A stretch of 6,647 nucleotides of DNA from Bacillota bacterium (GCA_021792885.1 JAJYTV010000105.1:1-6647), one strand, 5' to 3'; shown: positions 1 through 5,189, counted from the first letter of the stretch. Program-made: numbers and translations. Notes: a model not told the origin generated them from the sequence alone.

Positions 1-258
1 GCAGCCCATCGCAAGTTCGTGCGTACCACTAACCTCATCGAGCGCAGCTTCGAAGAGGAGCGTCGGCGCACCAAGACGATCCCCCGAATCTTCGACGAGC
101 ACAGTGCCTTGAAGCTCGCCTTCGGCGCGCTGACTCGCGCCACCGCCAGATGGCAACGCCTGGGCATCACCGACCTTGAGCAGCACCAGATCGCCCACTT
201 GCGGCAGAAGCTCGGCCTTGAGCCACCGCCCCAACCCCCTGCGGACAAGCAAGAATGA
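1..258 (+). CDS. IS256/Mutator-family transposase, C-terminal part (5' end outside window)
   Basis: The frame is open from the first base and ends at TGA 256-258. It contains the family hallmark RTTNLIERSFEEERRRTKTIP (given here as RTTNLIER at 22-45 and its basic continuation), then FDEHSALKL and a helical tail with a Pro-rich stretch. This is the C-terminal part of the DDE catalytic region of IS256/Mutator transposases, which cut and join DNA at the element ends; the N-terminal part and the first acidic residues lie to the left of the window. The stop codon is not native: its T and G are the first two bases of an inserted IS3 element, and the old frame continues at 1690. Only the tail is lost, so activity might survive, but this cannot be judged without the upstream part. 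Seen: motif and junction. Known: family assignment from the RTTN..ER motif. Confidence 0.85.
   Translation, partial: AAHRKFVRTTNLIERSFEEERRRTKTIPRIFDEHSALKLAFGALTRATARWQRLGITDLEQHQIAHLRQKLGLEPPPQPPADKQE
252..255. repeat. Target-site duplication AGAA, left copy
   Basis: AGAA directly precedes the left inverted repeat of the IS3 element, and the same four bases directly follow the right inverted repeat at 1686-1689. Duplications of 3-5 bp are normal for the IS3 family. A 4-bp match alone could be chance, but it falls exactly at both ends of the independently recognised TG...CA repeats. Confidence 0.75.
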
Positions 259-281
259 GCCTTCTCCGGTAAGGTGGACAG
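256..281 (+). repeat. Left terminal inverted repeat of the IS3 element
   Basis: It begins TGAG and ends CCGGTAAGGTGGACAG. Against the reverse complement of 1660-1685 it matches at 18 of 26 positions, with the inner eight (GTGGACAG) and CCGGT identical. The outermost TG is conserved at both ends. Its first three bases (TGA) form the stop codon of the interrupted transposase. Confidence 0.8.
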
Positions 282-330
282 TCTGAAACTTGGGAAACCA
301 GGCAACGCTGGGGAGAGGGTGGTCCGGGTT

Positions 331-357
331 CGGATGTGATGTGTTGATACACATCCG
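331..357 (+). promoter_or_regulatory. Hairpin 1 in the leader of the IS3 element
   Basis: CGGATGTG (331-338) pairs perfectly with CACATCCG (350-357) around an 11-nt loop. The loop region allows an alternative inner stem, TGTGT/ACACA around TGAT. It lies between the left inverted repeat and orfA. There is no T run, so it is not an intrinsic terminator. Its role is unknown; a structure damping read-through transcription into the transposase is one possibility. Confidence 0.5.
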
Positions 358-370
358 GACGGAAGGGGTC

Positions 371-395
371 GGGGGGAAACCGAAGGTTGCCCCCC
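371..395 (+). promoter_or_regulatory. Hairpin 2 in the leader of the IS3 element, very GC-rich
   Basis: GGGGGG (371-376) pairs with CCCCCC (390-395), and inside it AACC (378-381) pairs with GGTT (385-388) around a GAA loop, with a single A-G mismatch between the two stems. This should be very stable as RNA. It ends 45 nt before the orfA SD and does not cover it. No U tract follows. Apart from the two hairpins and the inverted repeat, nothing else was recognised between 282 and 440; no convincing -35/-10 pair was seen for orfA. Confidence 0.5.
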
Positions 396-456
396 TCCCT
401 CCGGAGTGGGAACCCAACGGGCGTGAGTCTGGGAGATCGAGAGGAGGACGTCCAGG

Positions 457-750
457 ATGCCGAAGTCAAAGCCGCCATACGCGCCGGAGTTTCGCACGGA
501 AGCAGTGCGACTGGTACGCGAACACGGCAGGACAATCACCGCCGTCGCAAGGGAGCTCGGCATGTCGCAGGAGTCGCTGCGGCTGTGGCTGCACCGGGCA
601 GAGTTGCAGGACAAGGGACAGACGCTCAGTGAGTCAGAGCAGGAGGAACTGCGCCGCCTGCGCAAGGAGGTGCGGGTGCTCGCAGAGGAGCGTGAGATCC
701 TAAAAAAAGCGGCCGCCTTCTTCGCCAAGGAGCAGAGCCGAGCGCGGTAG
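457..750 (+). CDS. IS3-family transposase OrfA (DNA-binding subunit)
   Basis: A 97-aa protein with the usual OrfA layout. Residues about 8-48 form a helix-turn-helix of the IS3/InsE type (FRTEAVRLV, then ITAVARELGMSQESLRLW) that recognises the element ends. Residues about 60-85 form a charged Leu-rich coiled coil (EELRRLRKEVRVLAEEREILKK) used for multimerisation. The ATG at 457 is preceded by GAGGAGG at 441-447, a good SD. The end, ILKKAAAFFAKE, is typical of the family. A seven-A run at codons 83-84 allows a -1 slip into the orfB frame; the predicted fused OrfAB would be 84 residues from this frame plus 312 from the -1 frame (396 aa), ending at 1646. Alone, OrfA usually acts as a regulator of transposition. 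Confidence 0.9.
   Translation: MPKSKPPYAPEFRTEAVRLVREHGRTITAVARELGMSQESLRLWLHRAELQDKGQTLSESEQEELRRLRKEVRVLAEEREILKKAAAFFAKEQSRAR
684..708 (+). promoter_or_regulatory. Programmed -1 frameshift site with upstream SD-like element
   Basis: AAAAAAA at 702-708 is read in the orfA frame as A AAA AAA, followed by G, so both tRNA-Lys can slip back one base and continue at AGC 708. The -1 frame is open from 696 (after a TGA at 693-695) to the orfB stop at 1646, so slipping here yields a continuous OrfAB. AGAGGAG at 684-690 lies 11 nt upstream, much like the SD that stimulates frameshifting in dnaX. The palindrome GCGGCCGC (709-716) follows directly, but no strong downstream stem-loop was recognised. 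The mechanism is inferred from the IS3 family; frameshift efficiency is unknown. Confidence 0.75.
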
Positions 751-782
751 AGATCTACCGGTTCGTTGAGGAGGAGAAGGCA

Positions 783-1646
783 GTGCACAGCGTGTGCATC
801 CTCTGCCGGGTTCTCAAGATCTCCCGCAGCGCGTACTACGCCTGGTCCAAGCGGGAGCCCAGTCGACGCCAGATCGAGGACGAGGCACTGCTCGCGCAGA
901 TCGTCGAGATCCATCAGGCGAGCCGCGAAACCTACGGTGTTCCCCGTGTGCACGCCGTCCTGCGGCGCGATCGCGGTGTACGCTGCTCCACAAAGCGCGT
1001 CTGGCGCCTGATGCGGCAAGCGGGCATCCATGGCGTCAGCCGGCGCCGGCCGCAGGGCTCCACGAGGCGCAACCCCCACGATCCGCTCGCACCGGATCTC
1101 GTGCAACGCCAGTTCACCGCCGATGCCCCCAATCTCCTCTGGGTCGCGGACATCACCCAGCACCCCACGGGCGAGGGATGGCTCTATGCCGCGGCGGTCC
1201 TGGATGTCTTCTCGCGCAAGGTGATCGGCTGGTCAATGTCCGAGCACCTGCACATGCAGATCGTGCTCGAGGCCCTGAATATGGCCGTCCGCAGCCGCCG
1301 CCCCGTGCTGGGGCGTACCATCCACCATTCCGACCACGGCGCGCAGTACACCGCCATGGCCTACGGTCAGCGCCTCAAGGCCACGGGCCTCGTCGGCTCC
1401 ATGGGTTCGGTCGGCGACGCCTACGACAACGCGCTCATGGAGAGCTTCTGGGCCTCTCTGCAGACCGAACTTCTCGACCGTCAGACCTGGCCCACCAGAA
1501 GCTCCCTGCGCGCGGAGATCTTCGAGTACATCGAGGGGTTCTACAACCCCACACGTGCCCACTCGTCCCTCGACATGCTCTCCCCAAACCAGTTCGAACG
1601 GAGGTGGCTTGAAGCCGTTATGCGAGACCAACCCCGCGCTTCGTAG
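783..1646 (+). CDS. IS3-family transposase OrfB (catalytic DDE subunit)
   Basis: A 287-aa protein with an N-terminal helical HTH_21-like segment (about 30-90, including REYGVPR-like ETYGVPRVHAVL) and an integrase/RNase H-like catalytic core from about 110. The triad is clear: D123 in LLWVADIT, D184 in HHSDHGAQY, and E220 in NALMESFWASLQTEL, with 35 residues between the second D and the E, the IS3 hallmark. The end (FYNPTRAHSSLDMLSPNQFE) is also typical. The GTG start at 783 follows a long purine SD, GAGGAGGAGAAGG (768-780), so OrfB may also be made alone. The main active product is probably the frameshifted OrfAB, entered at 708. No internal stop or missing catalytic residue was seen. Two further frames overlapping this gene are shadows. 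Confidence 0.92.
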   Translation: MHSVCILCRVLKISRSAYYAWSKREPSRRQIEDEALLAQIVEIHQASRETYGVPRVHAVLRRDRGVRCSTKRVWRLMRQAGIHGVSRRRPQGSTRRNPHDPLAPDLVQRQFTADAPNLLWVADITQHPTGEGWLYAAAVLDVFSRKVIGWSMSEHLHMQIVLEALNMAVRSRRPVLGRTIHHSDHGAQYTAMAYGQRLKATGLVGSMGSVGDAYDNALMESFWASLQTELLDRQTWPTRSSLRAEIFEYIEGFYNPTRAHSSLDMLSPNQFERRWLEAVMRDQPRAS

Positions 1647-1650
1647 CCGT

Positions 1651-1660
1651 GCTGATCAGC
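1651..1660. repeat. Perfect 10-bp palindrome just inside the right IS end
   Basis: GCTGATCAGC is self-complementary and sits between the orfB stop and the right inverted repeat, sharing one base with it. No counterpart is seen inside the left end. It might be a protein-binding site or chance; no function is claimed. Confidence 0.4.
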
Positions 1661-1685
1661 TGTCCACGAAACCGGCGAAACTCCA
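1660..1685 (-). repeat. Right terminal inverted repeat of the IS3 element
   Basis: Read on the minus strand it begins TGGAGTTTCGCCGG and ends GTGGACAG, matching the left repeat at 18 of 26 positions. The plus strand ends in CA at 1684-1685, as expected for IS3 elements. Confidence 0.8.
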
Positions 1686-1689
1686 AGAA
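1686..1689. repeat. Target-site duplication AGAA, right copy
   Basis: This is the second copy of the four bases found at 252-255. Removing 256-1685 and one copy of AGAA rejoins the interrupted reading frame without a shift (codons GAA then CGT). Confidence 0.75.
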
Positions 1690-1860
1690 CGTGAAAACCA
1701 GAGCCCCGTTTTGCCTTCCTCGTCCCACTCAAGCACAACCTGGTATGATGTTGGCGAGCAAGTGCCACGGGGGCCTGCCAAGCGACGGGATACAGGAAGA
1801 AACCGGATTGGTCAGGGCATGACAAAGCCATTTCTAGGACAGCCCAGAACACGGCAGTAA
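1690..1860 (+). pseudogene. Displaced 3' tail of the interrupted IS256-type transposase frame
   Basis: When the IS3 element and one AGAA copy are removed, the frame of the transposase at 1-255 runs on through 1690 (RENQSPVLPSSS...) for 56 more residues to TAA 1858-1860. The Ser/Pro/Arg-rich residues show no domain. The true end of the IS256 transposase may be in this tail, or the frame may be reading beyond a truncated element: the stop lies only 14 nt before the tRNA fragment, leaving little room for a right inverted repeat, and none was recognised. An extended -10-like TGGTATGAT at 1741-1749 has no convincing -35 box. Frame continuity is seen; membership in the original gene is inferred. 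Confidence 0.45.
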
Positions 1861-1874
1861 GGCGAAGGCATGGA

Positions 1875-1918
<44 letters not shown>

Positions 1919-1925
1919 CTCTTGA

Positions 1926-1959
1926 ACCCGCTTCCCGCAAGGGTTGCGGGTCTCTTGTT
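1926..1959 (+). terminator. Terminator-like hairpin just after the tRNA fragment
   Basis: ACCCGC (1926-1931) pairs with GCGGGT (1946-1951), and inside it CCC (1934-1936) pairs with GGG (1941-1943) around a GCAA loop, with a symmetric TT/TT internal mismatch. The T-rich but interrupted CTCTTGTT follows. It starts 7 nt after the tRNA CCA end, where a native tRNA terminator would be, which supports the DNA right of the fragment being the original flank of the tRNA gene. Confidence 0.6.
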
Positions 1960-2195
1960 CTACCCGAGGGTTACGCCAACGCGGCAAAGGGTCCCCGATA
2001 CGTGTCCCCCCGAAGTCAGAAGATGTGCCGTGCTGAGAGGCTGTGCAGGCGAGGAACTGGAGAGCGGGCCCCAGAACGGCACCGGTAAGCAGCCAGAGAA
2101 CAGCGTGACCCATGGACGCTTGAAACGGAGCCCACCAGCACGAAGAGCCCACGGCGCAAGGGCCCCCCTGCAGCGGCACATGTCCAGGACTGCTC
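1960..2195. other. Gap without a recognised gene between tRNA scar and chrB
   Basis: No convincing gene was found on either strand. On the minus strand, just beyond the end of the ChrB C-terminal gene, open frames run to about 1960 and one has a hydrophobic stretch (AVLWLLTGAVLGPALQFLA), but it continues through the tRNA fragment in antisense and matches no family I recognise. It might be a decayed membrane protein such as a transporter next to chrB, or chance in GC-rich DNA. A 6-bp stem, GTCCAG (2182-2187) with CTGGAC (2202-2207), overlaps the chrB end but has no T run. No chrA motif was seen. Confidence 0.4.
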
Positions 2196-2627
2196 CTAGC
2201 GCTGGACTACTTCCTGCTTCAGGTAGGCATAAAGACCGTCGAAGATCGAAGCGCTTTGGGTGATGGCTTCATGGTCATCCGCACTGATCAAGCGAAGTCC
2301 TCGACAAACGACGTCCAGGCCAGGGGCAAGCGGTTCCAACGGTGCTTCCTGGACGATATCGGCCTCATCGATGATGCGGGCAAGCCGACCCAGTACAGGA
2401 TCCTGCAGCTGATACTCCGCTAACGCTGTATGGAAGGTGCAGTGTCCCCGCCGGTGCGATAGGTGAGCCCCCGGAATATCGAAGGCCACGCCCTCGTCCG
2501 ACGATGGAACCGGTGACCCTTCGCGAACGAAGGCGAACTCCGGACTCGTATCGATGAACCTGGTGATCAGCCAAGCCGTTGCCATCCGATCCACGCCGAT
2601 GTGTTCGCGGGTCACCCAGTGCATCAT
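2196..2627 (-). CDS. chrB: Chromate resistance protein ChrB, C-terminal domain as a separate gene
   Basis: A 143-aa protein matching the C-terminal domain of ChrB (Chrome_Resist/ChrB_C family). Visible signatures are WVTREHIGVDRMATAWLITR near the start, RFIDTSPEFAFV, then VAFDIPGAHLSHRRGHCTFHTAL with His/Cys residues that could bind an oxyanion or metal, and LARIIDEAD. In known systems ChrB is needed for chromate-induced expression of the exporter ChrA. The frame is open further upstream, but the start is placed at ATG 2627-2625 because GAGGGGAG (2633-2640) lies 5 nt before it and the homology begins at MHWVTRE. It starts 2 nt after the stop of the ChrB N-terminal gene and in a different frame, so the two are probably translationally coupled. 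Assignment to ChrB is confident; that the split form works in chromate sensing is inferred, since no chrA is in view. Confidence 0.85.
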   Translation of the reverse strand: MMHWVTREHIGVDRMATAWLITRFIDTSPEFAFVREGSPVPSSDEGVAFDIPGAHLSHRRGHCTFHTALAEYQLQDPVLGRLARIIDEADIVQEAPLEPLAPGLDVVCRGLRLISADDHEAITQSASIFDGLYAYLKQEVVQR

Positions 2628-2629
2628 GA

Positions 2630-3058
2630 TCACTCCCCTCGCCGGATGCGAAGTACATCGTAAACTTGCTGCCCCAGCGAACTCTCGAAGTAGTCGCGAC
2701 GTCGGACCTGTTGGTACCGGCGTGCGATGCTTTCTAGGTCCGGTGATGGCTTCTGGAGGTCTTCCCAGAGCGGACGATACTCCTCTTCGCTGGCTGTGCA
2801 AAAGAGATGGACAAGATCCGTCCCCTGACTGGATGTGGCGGGGTCAGCCAGCCATACCATCGCGTTACCCTTCGACTCGCCAATCTCGCCCGCCAGCCAC
2901 TGGAACTGCTCGACTGTCCAAGGCATGGCGGGCAAGGCCCATACCGAGTCGTGAAGCAGCTGGGCTCCGAGACTCTTGAGTTTGCGCCAGACATGCACCC
3001 GACTCGCGCTAGGTGTGGCGGGCATCTGGTAGTGAAGCAACACCCACTTGCGCAACAC
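2630..3058 (-). CDS. ChrB N-terminal domain as a separate gene
   Basis: A 142-aa protein matching the ChrB N-terminal domain: KWVLLHYQMPATPSASRVHVW, then RKLKSLGAQLLHDSVWALPA and QFQWLAGEIGESKGNAMVW. This domain is thought to contribute regulation or DNA binding in full-length ChrB (about 300 aa). Start is GTG 3058-3056, chosen because AAGGAGG (minus strand, 3069-3063) lies 4 nt upstream. The end, RIRRGE, is reached at TGA 2632-2630, and the C-terminal domain starts 2 nt later. Together the two make 285 residues, near the size of a single ChrB. The divergent promoter region and palindrome at 3140-3157 lie just upstream. No clear -35/-10 pair was found for this strand. The alternative, a frameshifted single chrB, is less likely given the well-placed SD and start between the halves. 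Confidence 0.8.
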   Translation of the reverse strand: MLRKWVLLHYQMPATPSASRVHVWRKLKSLGAQLLHDSVWALPAMPWTVEQFQWLAGEIGESKGNAMVWLADPATSSQGTDLVHLFCTASEEEYRPLWEDLQKPSPDLESIARRYQQVRRRDYFESSLGQQVYDVLRIRRGE

Positions 3059-3062
3059 GGAT

Positions 3063-3069
3063 CCTCCTT
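3063..3069 (-). promoter_or_regulatory. Near-perfect Shine-Dalgarno of the ChrB N-terminal gene
   Basis: AAGGAGG on the minus strand is followed by ATCC and then GTG at 3058. It decides the GTG start and excludes longer versions of the frame. Confidence 0.75.
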
Positions 3070-3111
3070 GATGCTGGGCAGAACGGGCACCTCTGGCGGC
3101 ATCTGCTGTCC

Positions 3112-3140
3112 TTGCCCAGAGTAATAGTGCACGCTATCAT
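3112..3140 (+). promoter_or_regulatory. Probable sigma-70-type promoter of the kinase/ABC operon
   Basis: TTGCCC (3112-3117) and TATCAT (3135-3140) are separated by exactly 17 nt. They match the -35 and -10 consensus at 4 and 5 of 6 positions. The expected start of transcription is about 3147, inside the palindrome that begins on the last base of the -10 box. The first gene starts at 3181 after a short leader. Confidence 0.5.
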
Positions 3141-3157
3141 TGTAACCGCCGTTACAA
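3140..3157. promoter_or_regulatory. Perfect palindrome, probable operator in the divergent promoter region
   Basis: TTGTAACCGCCGTTACAA has perfect 7-bp arms (TTGTAAC/GTTACAA) around CGCC. It starts at the last base of the -10 box of the rightward promoter and covers its likely start site, so a bound dimer would block transcription. The shape resembles operators of TetR-type repressors. It also lies 82 nt before the ChrB N-terminal start, so it could control both directions. No TetR-type gene is in the window; ChrB itself is another candidate binder. Palindrome seen; operator role and partner inferred. Confidence 0.6.
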
Positions 3158-3180
3158 ATGCGCCTTTGGGGGTGGATCCT

Positions 3181-4107
3181 GTGATCACACGGGAGTATTA
3201 CCAGCGTGGAGCTCCGGACCCCGTGCTTGAGACAGAACTTGTGCTGCGTTTGGTCCGCCGGCATGCGCCGGATGCCCGGGAGATGACCCGGGTTGACGAA
3301 TCCGGCGGAGAGGCGCGCACGTACTACGTTGATGAGGGGCTGGTCCTGAAGGTCCAGCGTCCCCCGCAACTCCGGTCCTGGACGAGTCTTGAGAAGGAAG
3401 TGCGCTTTCTCCGACAGATCGCTCAGGACGATCCGACACTGCCTGTACCCCGTGTGCTTGGCTATGGTCGGGAGGGCAGTGTGGAGTATACCTGCATGAC
3501 CCGCTTGCCGGGAGATGCCGCCATCCGTACGCCAATCCCCGATGTCGCGCGCAGGGACACCTTGAAGGCGCTCGGACGAGTGATCCGGCGGGTGCATACG
3601 GTCCAGCAGGCTCCGCTCCGCGAGAGCGGCCTCTTCCCTGAAGAGTATACGCCGGAAGACCTCCGGATCTCGGTGGCGGAGGACATCCTCGACTTCGCGC
3701 AGCGGATCGAGGAGAAGGGCAAGGCATGGCCAATCTCCGTGACAGCCGAAGAACTGTCGCAGAAGGTCGTCGCGCGCGTGCCCAGTGAAGCGCTCCCCGT
3801 AGCGCTGCACACGAACCCGGGTCCCACGCATACCTTCGTCGACCGGTCAACAGGGCATTTCACTGGCCTCATCGACTTCGGCGATGCCTACATCGGCCAC
3901 CCGGTCTTCGATCTTTGGCAGTGGGGCGATCCCGCAGACAGGGAGGCGGTGCTGGCGGGGTATCTGGAGTCCGGTCCCACGGACGAGCGGTTCTGGACGA
4001 TGTGGGATGTGGCGCAGGTCATCTCCGACCTCAGGGCGATTGTGCGCGATCGGCCGTTCCAAGCCCGTTGCGCGGAGGACCTGGCCGAACTCGTGGCCCG
4101 CTGGTAG
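3181..4107 (+). CDS. APH-fold kinase-like protein with altered catalytic loop
   Basis: A 308-aa protein with the aminoglycoside phosphotransferase/choline kinase fold. The N-lobe has VLKVQR with Lys57 (ATP-binding Lys) and EKEVRFLRQI with the helix Glu (71 or 73), then PVPRVLGYG and an MTRLPG hinge. The C-lobe has the metal-binding DFG (Asp232) in GLIDFGDAYIGHPVFDL. The catalytic loop, normally HGDxxxxN, reads HTNPGPTH (210-217): the catalytic Asp is Asn212 and the metal-binding Asn is His217. This suggests a pseudokinase or an enzyme with altered chemistry; I have an unverified impression that some family members share a similar HTxPG loop. Start is GTG 3181, after GGGGGTGG (3168-3175); GTG 3172 is an alternative, and farther upstream starts lie before the promoter. 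First gene of an operon with an ABC exporter, 8 nt before the next start. The substrate is unknown; drug resistance cannot be assumed. Confidence 0.8.
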   Translation: MITREYYQRGAPDPVLETELVLRLVRRHAPDAREMTRVDESGGEARTYYVDEGLVLKVQRPPQLRSWTSLEKEVRFLRQIAQDDPTLPVPRVLGYGREGSVEYTCMTRLPGDAAIRTPIPDVARRDTLKALGRVIRRVHTVQQAPLRESGLFPEEYTPEDLRISVAEDILDFAQRIEEKGKAWPISVTAEELSQKVVARVPSEALPVALHTNPGPTHTFVDRSTGHFTGLIDFGDAYIGHPVFDLWQWGDPADREAVLAGYLESGPTDERFWTMWDVAQVISDLRAIVRDRPFQARCAEDLAELVARW

Positions 4108-4115
4108 ACACCGCG

Positions 4116-5189
4116 ATGACCAGCCAAGTGCCCATCATCCGGCTGTCGGGCATCGGGAAGACCTTCCCCGGCGCGGAGCTTTCTCTGCGGGGCACGAAGC
4201 TTGTCACCCAAGGTCCCGCGCTGTGGATGCGCAATCTCGCCCGCGCCGTGCGCCTCACCGCTGCACCCGGGGAGCCGGTTCGGGCGCTCGAGGGCGTCAG
4301 CCTCAGCATCGACGCCGGTGAGGTGTTCGGCCTTTTGGGGCCGAACGGATCCGGCAAGACCACGCTGATCAAGATCGTCGCTGGTCTCTTGCGTCCCTCC
4401 GAGGGGACGGGAGAGGTAGCGGGAGTGGATCTTCAGAGCCCGCAGGCCATTCGCAGGCGGGTCTCGTACGTCTCGACGACCGGCTGGATGGGACTTGAGT
4501 GGGCGCTCACGGCAGAGGAGAACGTGCGGTTCTTCGGGCTGCTTTGCGGCATGCCCACGGCGCTTGCGCGGCAGCGGGCCGAAGAGGCTCTGCGCGACGT
4601 GGAACTGTTCGAGCACCGGCGCAAGGCAGTTTCGGAACTCTCGAACGGCATGCGGCAGCGCGTGATCCTGGCGCGCGCACTGCTCTTGCGCACGCCGGTG
4701 GTGCTCCTCGACGAGCCCACAGTGGGCCTCGACCCCGAGCACCGCGACCAGGTGCTGCGCCTCGTCCGGCAGACGCTGCCAGATCGTGGCCAGACCGTCA
4801 TCGTCGTGGATCACCAGGCCGATGCCTTGGAGGGGATCCTTGATCGCGCCGCCATCCTGGAGGGCGGGCACCTCCTGCGTGTAGGAACCCCGATGGAGCT
4901 GGTGGCGGATCTGGCGGGGCTCAGGGTGGTAGAGCTCATCACTCAGGGCGGGCAGGAGCCGCCGAAGGTGCCTCCATCCCTCGTGCGGCGCGTCGAACGC
5001 ACGCAGAGGCCTGGGCCGCTCGGCCTTACCCAATGGCGCCTCACCGTCGTGGAGCGACCGGACGCACTGCAGGCCGCTCTGAACTGGGTGCTGTCCGGTG
5101 GGAGCGATGTGATCCAGGTGGCTGAGCGGGCACCACGGCTTGCCGATGTGCTCGCCGGCAGGATCTCCGGCAGGGAGGCAAGCGCGTGA
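4116..5189 (+). CDS. ABC transporter ATP-binding protein (ABC-2 exporter type)
   Basis: A 357-aa ATPase that would power export through the permease encoded next. Motifs are Walker A GPNGSGKT (75-82), signature LSNGM (175-179, a variant of LSGGQ), Walker B VVLLDEP with D199 and E200, D-loop GLD (204-206) and switch His233. The Q-loop region (VSYVSTTGWMG, 116-126) has no glutamine at the usual place, which holds Thr121 or a neighbour. About 35 extra residues (20-55) lie between the first strand and ALEGVSL, absent from the second ATPase here. A C-terminal domain of about 95 residues (from about 262) follows the ATPase core. ATG 4116 lies 8 nt after the kinase-like gene; its SD is weak, suggesting coupling. 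The stop overlaps the permease start (TGATG). The family is certain; the cargo is unknown. Confidence 0.9.
   Translation: MTSQVPIIRLSGIGKTFPGAELSLRGTKLVTQGPALWMRNLARAVRLTAAPGEPVRALEGVSLSIDAGEVFGLLGPNGSGKTTLIKIVAGLLRPSEGTGEVAGVDLQSPQAIRRRVSYVSTTGWMGLEWALTAEENVRFFGLLCGMPTALARQRAEEALRDVELFEHRRKAVSELSNGMRQRVILARALLLRTPVVLLDEPTVGLDPEHRDQVLRLVRQTLPDRGQTVIVVDHQADALEGILDRAAILEGGHLLRVGTPMELVADLAGLRVVELITQGGQEPPKVPPSLVRRVERTQRPGPLGLTQWRLTVVERPDALQAALNWVLSGGSDVIQVAERAPRLADVLAGRISGREASA

Larger units (their letters stand above)
256..1685 (+). mobile_element. Complete IS3-family insertion sequence, 1430 bp
   Basis: The element is bounded by 26-bp imperfect inverted repeats (18 of 26 positions match) that start TG and end CA, and by the direct repeat AGAA. 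Inside are orfA (457-750) and orfB (783-1646) in the 0 and -1 frames, with a seven-A slippery run, as is standard for IS3 elements that make an OrfAB transposase by programmed frameshifting. The coding frames are intact and the DDE triad is present, so the copy could be active or recently active. It inserted into the tail of an IS256-type transposase gene. The subgroup cannot be named with confidence without comparison to an IS collection. Confidence 0.85.

Noticed and set aside
371..395. GC-rich hairpin considered as an intrinsic terminator
   Set aside because: It is followed by a C/G-rich sequence rather than a T run.
1741..1749. Extended -10-like TGGTATGAT
   Set aside because: No -35 box at a suitable distance and no gene downstream except a tRNA fragment; likely chance.
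2628..2801. N-terminal extension of the ChrB C-terminal frame to 2801
   Set aside because: It overlaps the end of the ChrB N-terminal gene in another frame and does not resemble ChrB; the SD at 2633-2640 supports the start at 2627.
3013..3180. N-terminal extension of the kinase-like frame to 3013
   Set aside because: It overlaps the 5' part of the ChrB N-terminal gene, the promoter and the palindrome, and has no family similarity; GTG 3181 with a nearby SD is better.
2734..3831. A 365-codon minus-strand frame under the kinase-like gene and the promoter region
   Set aside because: It lies antisense to clear APH-family coding sequence and spans the promoter and palindrome; its residues show no family motif.
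3888..5033. A 381-codon minus-strand frame antisense to the first ABC ATPase
   Set aside because: It is a long open shadow common in GC-rich genes; the plus strand carries all ABC motifs.
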